This document shows positions 8,502 to 15,584 of a DNA stretch of 45,360 bases, piece after piece (position 1 is the stretch's first letter; each line of letters begins with the position of its first letter). The notes below the pieces were generated by a model. The model made no database searches. It worked only from the letters and a program-made list of their open reading frames with translations, and was not told the origin of the DNA. Origin of the DNA: Opitutia bacterium (GTDB lineage Bacteria > Verrucomicrobiota > Verrucomicrobiia > Opitutales > T3Sed10-336); contig PWMU01000155.1 in the NCBI GenBank assembly GCA_003558065.1, forward strand, positions 1-45,360, written 5' to 3'. A program made the translations under genes and the position numbers.

Positions 8502-9293
8502 GTGAATTCCTCCGCCATACATCCCTCGGCCGTCGTCGAAGAGGGTGCCGAACTGGGAGACGGCGTGACCGTTGGAGCCTTCGCTTACGTGGGGGAACGG
8601 GTGACGTTGGGCGCGGGAACCCGCGTTCACCATCACGCGGTGGTCGAAGGGCTGACGTCAATGGGCGATGATTGCGAAATTTTTCCCTACGCGTGTGTCG
8701 GGCTCAGAACCCAGGACTTGAAGTATCGCGGGGGGCTGCCCGGACTCCGGGTCGGGGCCCGCAATGTCTTCCGCGAATTCTGCAGCATTCACGCCGCGAC
8801 TGACGACGGCGAATTCACCGAAATAGGCAACGACAACCATTTTCTGGCCTATTCCCACGTGGCGCACGACTGCCGGGTCGGGAATAACGTGATTATGAGC
8901 AATAACGCGACTCTGGCCGGTCATGTGGTGGTGGACGATCATGTGGTTTTCGGAGGCCTGTCCGGGGCGCACCAGTTCTGCAGGATCGGAGTGAGAGCGA
9001 TGATCGGAGGTTGCTCCAAGGTGATTCAGGATGTCCCCCCGTACCTGATTGCTGACGGCAACCCCGCTTGGATCCGGTCCTTGAACAAGGTCGGACTCGA
9101 GCGGGGAGGTTTCGCGCCCGAACAGGTCGAGCGGATCAAGCGGGCCTACCAAATTTTCTACCGGAAGGGGCTTAACCGTTCCCAGGCGCTCGATGCCCTG
9201 CGCGAGGCCGAACTCGACCGGTACCCGGAAACAGCGGTCTATTTTGACTTCGCCGAAAGGAGCGAACGCGGCTTCATGCCTGGAGTAAGGTGA
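8502..9293 (+). CDS. lpxA: UDP-N-acetylglucosamine acyltransferase
   Basis: LpxA transfers a 3-hydroxyacyl chain from ACP to UDP-GlcNAc, the first step of lipid A synthesis. I choose GTG 8502, giving 263 residues, close to the usual 255-265; TTG at 8493 would add three residues, and no ATG is available. The first two thirds are left-handed beta-helix hexapeptide repeats beginning AIHPSAVVEEGAELGDGVTVG. The catalytic histidine lies in SHVAHDCRVGNNVIMSNNA. GAHQFCRIG and DVPPYLIADGNPA are typical of LpxA rather than LpxD. The C-terminal helical part contains YQIFYRKGLNRSQALDAL. It is probably co-transcribed with lpxC/fabZ. lpxB and lpxD are not in the window. Confidence 0.95.
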   Translation: MNSSAIHPSAVVEEGAELGDGVTVGAFAYVGERVTLGAGTRVHHHAVVEGLTSMGDDCEIFPYACVGLRTQDLKYRGGLPGLRVGARNVFREFCSIHAATDDGEFTEIGNDNHFLAYSHVAHDCRVGNNVIMSNNATLAGHVVVDDHVVFGGLSGAHQFCRIGVRAMIGGCSKVIQDVPPYLIADGNPAWIRSLNKVGLERGGFAPEQVERIKRAYQIFYRKGLNRSQALDALREAELDRYPETAVYFDFAERSERGFMPGVR

Positions 9294-9348
9294 TCGCCGC
9301 TCACAGCACTCGACACTCGGTCCTCCCTCCTCGAAGGCCCGCAGGCGG

Positions 9349-10035
9349 CTAATCGCCCGATTCGGGCTTTTTCTCCCTGTAGCCGATGCGCGGGAAGGGA
9401 TTGACTACGCTGGTGACAATATTGCGGGAATGGCCCCCGATGCGTTTCAGGTAACGCACGTAAAGTGCTATGGCGGCGCCGGTTCCGGATTCCAGATCCG
9501 GTGCCTGTCCCGTCACGACTTTCTCGACGACGCTTTCACAATCCGCCGAAAGCGCGCCCTTGTAGCTGGTCATGATCTCCCGTGCCTTGTCCTGGTCGCT
9601 GTTCCGAAAAGCGATGACCATTTCGCGAAACAGGTTGGCAGTACGTGCTTCCACATCGGCCACTTCCGGCTCCAGGCTTCCCCCGTGCAAGGGTTCCGGA
9701 TGATACCGTGCAAGATCGTAGATGTTTTTCGCGTAGTCCCCGATGCGCTCGATGTCGATGATGATGCTCACGAGAACCAGCCCCGAGGCCAGGTCCCCGG
9801 GACCGCTCACGGCAAGATGGGTCAGCACTTTTAGCCTCACGTCGCGTTCGAAGCGGTTGATTTCCTTGTCCGTTTCACGGAGGTTGACCTGGGTCGCACC
9901 GTCGTCGGAACGTCGCAACGATTCCACGGAGGCTTCGAACATTTCAAGGTCGAGATCCAGCATCTGGTGGGACTCCCGCAGGGCCTGGGTGAACAGCGTG
10001 TCTTTGCGGAACAGATTAAACAGATTTCGCCACAT
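9349..10035 (-). CDS. PhoU-domain protein linked to phosphate transport
   Basis: This 228-residue, all-helical protein starts at ATG 10035 (MWRNLFNLFRKDTLF). It has two PhoU-like three-helix repeats: residues about 15-115 with NLRETDKEINRFERDVRLK and IIDIERIGDYAKNIYDLA, and 125-215 with a degenerate second repeat ending in RYLKRIGGHSRNIVTSVV. The ERIGDYAKNI and KRIGGHSRNI pair are the conserved PhoU E/D-rich metal-binding positions, the second being weaker. It sits 61 bases downstream of the Na+/phosphate cotransporter on the same strand, as PhoU domains often do (sometimes fused). It probably modulates that transporter rather than a Pst system, which is absent here. Confidence 0.85.
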   Translation of the reverse strand: MWRNLFNLFRKDTLFTQALRESHQMLDLDLEMFEASVESLRRSDDGATQVNLRETDKEINRFERDVRLKVLTHLAVSGPGDLASGLVLVSIIIDIERIGDYAKNIYDLARYHPEPLHGGSLEPEVADVEARTANLFREMVIAFRNSDQDKAREIMTSYKGALSADCESVVEKVVTGQAPDLESGTGAAIALYVRYLKRIGGHSRNIVTSVVNPFPRIGYREKKPESGD

Positions 10036-10096
10036 AATGCTCCTTGTGAATGATGCCTGATTGCCGAATCGAAAGGTGATCGGGAATAAATGAATC

Positions 10097-11278
10097 CTAG
10101 CGGATGATGAACAATATCAGAGCCGGAATAATAAAATAAATCAAGGCCAGTGCGATGACAGGCACCGAGCGGTTTCGAAAGGCCAGTTCCCCCATTCGCT
10201 CGGCGACCTTCATCGGAATCTTGCGAATCGCGGGGATCGGCCAGATCAAAAGTATGCCGACAATGTTGAAAATAAGGTGCGCGAAGGCCGCGATCACCGC
10301 GGTTTGCTGTCCTGTGGCGAGGGCGGCCAGCATGGCGGTCATAGTTGTCCCCGCGTTCGAGCCCAGACAGTAGGGGTACACCTGGACCAGCCGCAGCACA
10401 CCCGCACCCGCCAGAGGAATGACCAGGGCTGTCGGCACCGAGCTGGTTTGAACCGCGAAAGTCAGTACCAAGCCAAACAGCATCGCCCGCTGCCAGGTGC
10501 TGAACAGGTGGGTGTCGAAGAAGTACTCCAGTTTCTTTAAGACAAGGCTGCGCAGGAGCTTCACGATCAAGATGAGCATGCCGTAGGTCAGGACGACTGT
10601 GACCGCGAGCATCAGAAAGGCGTGTTCCTGGACCACCCACGCAATGGCCTCAATCACGGGCTCGGTAACCGCTTTGAGGGGATTGCTCAGGCGCATGCCG
10701 CCGACGCCTTCGAAAACCCCGGCGACGATCTTGGCCGTGCGCCCCAAAAATCCCGTTGCGATCTCGATTGGAAAGAGAATGGCGACGCAGGTCAGGTTGA
10801 AGAAACAGTGCACCGAGGCGGCCGAGAACGCCCTTTGCAGTTCCTGAGGCCGATGGATGTGTCCCAGTGAAACCAGTACACTTGTGATGGAGGTGCCGAT
10901 GTTGGCCCCCATGATCATGAAGACGGCTCCTTCCACCGACAGCGCCCCCCCGGCAACCATCCCCACGATAATGGAAGTCGACGTGGAGGAGCTTTGCACC
11001 AGCGACGTCGCCAGAATGCCGATGAACAGGCCGGTGAACGGATTGGCGGTCGCAGTCAGGACTCGCTCGGCGAACTCCACACCGAACAGTTTGAAGGCGT
11101 GCCCCATTCCGCCCACTCCCACGATGAAAAAGTAAAGGGCCAGAATAATCCCCGCCACCTTCAACCAGAAAACGAGCCGCGGGGGCAGGGCGGAGGCTCC
11201 CGTCGCGGGATGGGGCGCGTCCAGCGGCACCCCTTTGGCTCGTGAATCCGGATCGGCCCTGGACTCTCGATCAGACAT
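10097..11278 (-). CDS. Na+/phosphate cotransporter family protein (NptA/SLC34 type)
   Basis: This 393-residue membrane protein has about eight to ten hydrophobic segments. It carries the duplicated QSSS-type motif of type II Na/Pi cotransporters: LVQSSSTSTSIIVGMV in the first half (about residue 90) and VQTSSVPTALVIPLAG in the second (about 280). Each is followed by a Gly/Ala-rich helix such as MGANIGTSITSVLVSLG and GSNAGTTMTAMLAALATG. These are the signature inverted repeats of the family. It probably imports inorganic phosphate with sodium across the cytoplasmic membrane. The C-terminal PhoU domain found in many relatives is absent and is supplied as a separate gene just downstream. ATG 11278 opens with a hydrophilic N-terminus of about 35 residues. 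Confidence 0.9.
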   Translation of the reverse strand: MSDRESRADPDSRAKGVPLDAPHPATGASALPPRLVFWLKVAGIILALYFFIVGVGGMGHAFKLFGVEFAERVLTATANPFTGLFIGILATSLVQSSSTSTSIIVGMVAGGALSVEGAVFMIMGANIGTSITSVLVSLGHIHRPQELQRAFSAASVHCFFNLTCVAILFPIEIATGFLGRTAKIVAGVFEGVGGMRLSNPLKAVTEPVIEAIAWVVQEHAFLMLAVTVVLTYGMLILIVKLLRSLVLKKLEYFFDTHLFSTWQRAMLFGLVLTFAVQTSSVPTALVIPLAGAGVLRLVQVYPYCLGSNAGTTMTAMLAALATGQQTAVIAAFAHLIFNIVGILLIWPIPAIRKIPMKVAERMGELAFRNRSVPVIALALIYFIIPALILFIIR

Positions 11279-11343
11279 GCTGTTGGTAAGGCTCGTTTGC
11301 TCCGGGGCTGGGCGACTCTGAAGGCCGGTGGTTTGGCATCCCT

Positions 11344-11370
11344 ACCTTTCTTTACCAAATCGGTAGGTAA
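11344..11370. repeat. Short inverted repeat upstream of the Na+/phosphate cotransporter
   Basis: CCTACC and GGTAGG flank a 15-base AT-rich loop about 70 bases upstream of the transporter start. The position suits an operator or promoter element, but it does not match the Pho box of enterobacteria and the stem is only 6 bp. The rest of the 281-base gap up to the MTHFR-like stop shows no gene. Confidence 0.3.
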
Positions 11371-11559
11371 TCAAGCCCTTTTCACGTCGCGGGAGCCGCG
11401 TTCCCCTTTCGAGGCACGCGACTCCCTTCGATTCGTGACGGGCGCGGTTTCCAAATCAACCGAAGGTGAGCCTGACAGTTGTTGCCGCTCCTTTCCTCAT
11501 GAGGGCGATTGACGGGCAGGCTTCGTTGATTGCAGTGGCCGGCCGCCCTCCTTCCCGAG

Positions 11560-12447
11560 CTATTTCTTAGCCGGCTCCCAGTAGTCGAGCAGGGCCGCAA
11601 AGGTCTCAAAGGCCGGTTTGGTGAAGCCGTAGGGCGCCTCGAGATGGACACTGATAGGGAAGCCGAGATCCCGCACGCCGTCGATCGTCCGTTTGTAGAG
11701 GTCGAGCAGCTGCTGTTTTTTCTCCTTCAGGCTCATTTGCGAAAGCCGGGTAACGAATTCCTGCTCCTTCTGAACCAGCGGATTGCCGGGGTCCTGGATC
11801 AGCCAGTTGATCAGCCCGAGTTTCTGCTCGAGTTTCGGCACAAAACCAAACGAGAGAAGGATCTCGGGCCGGTGCGGGTGCTTGTCGGCGAAATCCTTCA
11901 AAAAGTTTACGATGTAATCCGAGTAAAGAAGCTGGGTCATGCCGAAAGTCGCGCCGCGTTCACACTTGAAGTTGAAGCGCCCGTCCTCGGCTTCCCTGGT
12001 CGGAATGAGGATCACGCCGCGGCTCGGAACCTGTTCCTGAAAATCCGCGAGCGCATCGGTCGGGGCCACGCCCGAACCTTCTCCGTCGGCCATCGTGCGC
12101 GGCACGCCTACGAAAATGATTCCCTCCATCCCCGCGTTTCGCAGGTCGCTGAAGCGTTGGGCCAGAGCCTTCTCGTCGAGAAAAGCCGTTACTTGCGTAC
12201 ACAGTCCGCGTACGCCGGACAGTTCCGGGGATGCCGCCTTCCAGGTGTCGAGCGGATCCATCTTCGGTTTCATTTCCACCGGACGGTCGTCGTCTTCAAC
12301 GATCATTCCGGGAATCATCAGGTTGTCGATCTTCCCCTCCATCCCGCATTCCCGGGAGAGGTTGCGCACTTTTTGTGCGTCTTCGATCGCTCGTTCTCTA
12401 CCGTCTTCCACATTGGGCGGTACGAATTCCAGTGCTATTCGAGTCAT
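11560..12447 (-). CDS. Methylenetetrahydrofolate reductase-like FAD/flavin TIM-barrel protein
   Basis: ATG 12447 gives 295 residues beginning MTRIALEFVPPNVEDG. IALEFVPP matches the FEFFPP start of MTHFR with the catalytic Glu. GMEGIIFVGVPR aligns with the folate-site strand, which reads RGD in MetF but GVPR here. The long motif KCERGATFGMTQLLYSDYI corresponds to the GANRAITQFFFD region, PEILLSFGFVPKLEQK to EIIPGILPV, and GFPISVHLEAPYG to the last strand. The barrel order is therefore that of the MTHFR family, and 5,10-methylene-THF reduction for methionine synthesis is the likely role. Because the folate-site Asp is not obvious, a related C1 or flavin function is possible. An upstream in-frame extension to 12519 would run through a hairpin and is rejected. 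Confidence 0.75.
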   Translation of the reverse strand: MTRIALEFVPPNVEDGRERAIEDAQKVRNLSRECGMEGKIDNLMIPGMIVEDDDRPVEMKPKMDPLDTWKAASPELSGVRGLCTQVTAFLDEKALAQRFSDLRNAGMEGIIFVGVPRTMADGEGSGVAPTDALADFQEQVPSRGVILIPTREAEDGRFNFKCERGATFGMTQLLYSDYIVNFLKDFADKHPHRPEILLSFGFVPKLEQKLGLINWLIQDPGNPLVQKEQEFVTRLSQMSLKEKKQQLLDLYKRTIDGVRDLGFPISVHLEAPYGFTKPAFETFAALLDYWEPAKK

Positions 12448-12476
12448 AATTCGGATCTGTTTTTCTGAATAAACGG

Positions 12477-12502
12477 CTCTTCCGCCAGAAGGGGCGGAAG
12501 AG
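12477..12502 (-). other. Strong 10-bp hairpin in the leader of the MTHFR-like gene
   Basis: CTCTTCCGCC (12477-12486) pairs perfectly with GGCGGAAGAG (12493-12502) across a 6-base loop. In the minus-strand transcript it lies between lptF/G and the MTHFR-like gene, about 30 bases before the latter's ATG. It is followed by CCGTTTATTC, a weak U-run. It could be a terminator for the upstream gene or a leader structure controlling the downstream one. No folate, SAM or cobalamin riboswitch core is recognisable around it. Confidence 0.55.
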
Positions 12503-12663
12503 GCGCAATAATTGATCATTGAGGAAAATCCGGGGCGAGTAAACCGTAAAACCCCCCCCGAATCCCATACCTCCCGAGAACCCGGCGGGGCGGAAAGGAA
12601 ACCGCTGGTTCCCTTTCCTGTTCCCTCAAGGCGCGGCTGCCCGAGGGGGGGAGGAAGGTGTGA

Positions 12664-13791
12664 TCAGAGTTTTTCCACGCGCAGAAACATCCAGATGCCG
12701 GCGGCCTGGAACAGGAGGTTCGGGATCCAGACAAGGAGATCGGGACGGAGGCGCGGGCGGGTTTCGAACCAGCCGACGGAGATGACCAGGAAATAGAAGG
12801 CCATGGCCAGGCAGAGGGCGATGACGAGGTTGGAGGAGGTTTCCTTGCGCTGTATTTTGATGCCCAGCGGCACGGCAAAAAGTGCCAGCGACAGAACGGA
12901 AAACGCCATGGCAAACCGTTCCTGTATGCTCAATTGGATGCTGATCAGTTCGGAGAAATCGTCCGGGTCGGAATTATCCAGATACTCCCGGCGTTCCTGG
13001 ATGATCTCGTTGAAATTCATATCACCGTAGCGCTTCGATCCCGAGCCCCTGCCGAGAATTCCCCTGAGCGGCAGACGTATGGTGGTGCGTTCGATCGAGG
13101 GGGAGGGGCGTGCGGCGCGGAGGTCTTCGGGGTCGGTCCGCCCGCGGGCTTCGGCGAATACCTGCCGGAGGACAAGCAGAATGGATTCGGTTTCCTCCTC
13201 GTACCCCAGGGTGCCTTCTTCGGCGTGAAGGAACCGGGAGACCATACGATTGTCCCCGATTTCCCAGAGCCAGAGGTCGCGGAGCTCATCATCGATTTTT
13301 TCGCCCACGTAGATGACGTAGCCGGGGAAGTCACGGACGAAACGCCTTTCGACGATGTAGTTGAGAGGATTCTCGCGGATCGAGGCGCTCAAATCGTCGC
13401 GGTACTGGCTGCGGGCATTGGGGGCGTAGTAGAAATTGACGGTGATCGAGAAGGCGACGCCGAGGATGGCCAGGAAGAAGACCGGGGCGGAAATCTGAAA
13501 CAGGCTGATGCCGGCGGAGCGCATCGCCGTGATTTCGCGCTGGGCGGAGAGTCGCCCCAGGACCAGAAGCACCCCGGTCAGGATGCCGAGGGGCAGGGCG
13601 TAAGCGATGACGTAGGGAACGAGCAGCGAAAGGAGGCGCAGGAAGAGTGAAAAGCTCAACTGCCCGTCGGTCAGGAGACCGAGGACATCCCTGAGGACAT
13701 TGCCGACAATGAGCACGAAGGCAAAGATCCCGACTGCCAGACAACTGGCGGCGAGCAAACTTTTGAGAATGTACCGGTGGAGGAGATTCAC
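12664..13791 (-). CDS. LptF/LptG family LPS-export permease (YjgP/YjgQ)
   Basis: This 375-residue inner-membrane protein has the LptF/LptG layout: three N-terminal membrane helices (about residues 13-35, 55-80 and 100-122), a large periplasmic domain of mixed beta structure (125-300), and three C-terminal helices (about 285-305, 315-335 and 340-360). Conserved features are LHRYILKSLL at the start, ALPLGILTGVLLVLGRLSAQREITAMRSAGIS in the first half and FAVPLGIKIQRKETSSNLV before the last helices. The start codon is GTG at 13791. The protein would extract LPS from the inner membrane with LptB, which is not in the window. F and G cannot be told apart from sequence alone. Confidence 0.9.
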   Translation of the reverse strand: MNLLHRYILKSLLAASCLAVGIFAFVLIVGNVLRDVLGLLTDGQLSFSLFLRLLSLLVPYVIAYALPLGILTGVLLVLGRLSAQREITAMRSAGISLFQISAPVFFLAILGVAFSITVNFYYAPNARSQYRDDLSASIRENPLNYIVERRFVRDFPGYVIYVGEKIDDELRDLWLWEIGDNRMVSRFLHAEEGTLGYEEETESILLVLRQVFAEARGRTDPEDLRAARPSPSIERTTIRLPLRGILGRGSGSKRYGDMNFNEIIQERREYLDNSDPDDFSELISIQLSIQERFAMAFSVLSLALFAVPLGIKIQRKETSSNLVIALCLAMAFYFLVISVGWFETRPRLRPDLLVWIPNLLFQAAGIWMFLRVEKL

Positions 13792-13861
13792 AGGCGGAAA
13801 GGTGTAGGGATACCAGTGTCAGGAAACCACGCCGGGTGTCGAGGTTCGAGGCGAACCGGAT

Positions 13862-15556
13862 TCAAAACCGGAAAATTGTGCCGAAGCGTTTGCCCATCAG
13901 GGCGCCGGCCCCGACAATGGTCAGCGCGAGGAACGCCATCGCCCAGACCCCCAGGGCGGAGGCGACAAAGCGGCCTTCTCCCATCAACTGGAAGAGTTCG
14001 TAAATTGCCTTGGTGATCGGGTAGTAGGCCTGTTGCTGGGCGAGAATAAGCGAGTCGGAGACCTCCAGCATCGCGAAGGCGAAGCAGAGGAGCGCCCCGG
14101 CCATGATATTGGCGCTGATCAGAGGAAGGGTGATCTTGAAGACGGCCTTTACGGGAGGGCAGCCGAGATTCCTGGCGGCTTCCTCGTATTCCTCGCTGGT
14201 CTGCTGGAATCCGGCGGCCGCCGAACGGACCATGAAGGGGAGCCGGCGGACGGCGTAGCCGATGATCAGCAGAATGGTGGGATCCTCCAGCGGATTCAGG
14301 AACTCGAAAAACTTTCCTTCCTGGGTCATGGCGAGGTAACCGAAAGCGACGACGATGCCGGGCACGGCCAACGGGAGCATGGCCAGCGAGTCGAGAATGT
14401 GGCGGCCCGGCAGGCGCGTGCGCACCACGACGTAGGCGATGCAAACCCCGAGAATGACGTCGAGAACGGCCGAAAGGCTGGCGTACTTGAGGCTGTTGGC
14501 GATCGACGGGACGGTCAGTGAATGGCCGAGCGCGATATCGTAGTTCTCGAGGGTCCAGGTCTTCGGCAGAACCGAGTGGTACCAGTCCTGGGAAAACGAA
14601 ATCAGCACCACTCCGATATGCGGAAGGACGGCGACCAGGGTGACGAGCACGAACAAGGCGCTGCAGGCCCAGCCCGCGATTGGCCGGAGTGTCCGGGTCT
14701 CGGCGGCGGTAGTGGCTTTGGCCATCATCGCGTAGTGGGCCCGCCCGAAGAATCCCTTGCCCAACCCGTAGAAGATCAGGGTGAGCGTCAGCATCACAAT
14801 GACCAGGGCGTAGGGAAAGGGATTGGCGCCGATATCCCGGATTCCGGCGAAAATCTGCACGGAGGTGACCCGGGTGTAGTCGAAGATGAGCGGCACGCCG
14901 AGCTCGGTGAACGACCAGATAAAGACGATGGTGCCCCCGGCGAAAAGGCCGGGTCGAATCAAGGGGAAAGTAATCCTCCGGAACCGGCGGAAGCGGGTGC
15001 ATCCGAGATTCTCGGCGGCTTCGTCCATCGCCGGGTCCACGTTGGCGAGGGAAGCGATCAGGTTGAGAAAAAAGATGGGGTAGAGGTGAAGGGCGTTCAT
15101 GGCCACCACCCCCCAGAAACGCCCCCGGCCGAGCCAGTCAATCGTCTCTCCGTCGGTCAGCAGTCCGATGTGGGTGAGCACGGCGTTGACGGCCCCGTAT
15201 TGGCCGAGCATCTGTTTGACGCCGATGGCACCCACGAATGGCGGAAGAATGATGGGAATCAGAATCAGAGCGGTCAGCAGGGCCTTGCCCGGGAAACTGA
15301 AACGATCCGCGAGGTAAGCCAGGGGCATGGCGATGAGGAACGAGAACAGGGTGGAAAACAACGCCATGAAAAAGGCGTTGCGCAGTCCTTCCAGGTAGAC
15401 GGGATTGGCGAAGACCTCGACAATGTAGGCGAAGGTCAGCGCGCCGTCGGCGTCGAGGAGGCCTCCCTGCAGGATCTCCCAGATGGGCCACAGGAAGAAA
15501 GCGGCAAAAAAGGCGCCGGTGACGGCAAAGACGGTTAGGGAAAACGACCGTGACAT
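13862..15556 (-). CDS. Fused ABC transporter permease, iron(III)/FbpB-like, two permease domains
   Basis: This 564-residue protein has about twelve membrane helices and two binding-protein-dependent permease halves. Each half has its EAA loop for contact with the ATPase: DEAAENLGCTRFRRFRRITF (about 178-197) and EEAARNLGCPPVKAVFKITL (about 458-477). This double permease arrangement is typical of Fe3+ (FbpB/SfuB), thiamine and some phosphonate importers. No substrate-binding protein or ATPase is adjacent, so the substrate remains open. It follows the tandem hydrolase gene by only 28 bases on the same strand, so they may share a transcript. The lptF/G-type gene comes 70 bases further on. ATG 15556 gives a normal short cytoplasmic N-terminus before the first helix. 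Confidence 0.88.
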   Translation of the reverse strand: MSRSFSLTVFAVTGAFFAAFFLWPIWEILQGGLLDADGALTFAYIVEVFANPVYLEGLRNAFFMALFSTLFSFLIAMPLAYLADRFSFPGKALLTALILIPIILPPFVGAIGVKQMLGQYGAVNAVLTHIGLLTDGETIDWLGRGRFWGVVAMNALHLYPIFFLNLIASLANVDPAMDEAAENLGCTRFRRFRRITFPLIRPGLFAGGTIVFIWSFTELGVPLIFDYTRVTSVQIFAGIRDIGANPFPYALVIVMLTLTLIFYGLGKGFFGRAHYAMMAKATTAAETRTLRPIAGWACSALFVLVTLVAVLPHIGVVLISFSQDWYHSVLPKTWTLENYDIALGHSLTVPSIANSLKYASLSAVLDVILGVCIAYVVVRTRLPGRHILDSLAMLPLAVPGIVVAFGYLAMTQEGKFFEFLNPLEDPTILLIIGYAVRRLPFMVRSAAAGFQQTSEEYEEAARNLGCPPVKAVFKITLPLISANIMAGALLCFAFAMLEVSDSLILAQQQAYYPITKAIYELFQLMGEGRFVASALGVWAMAFLALTIVGAGALMGKRFGTIFRF

Positions 15557-15584
15557 GGGAGATCACCCGTAAGGCGGACCGGAG

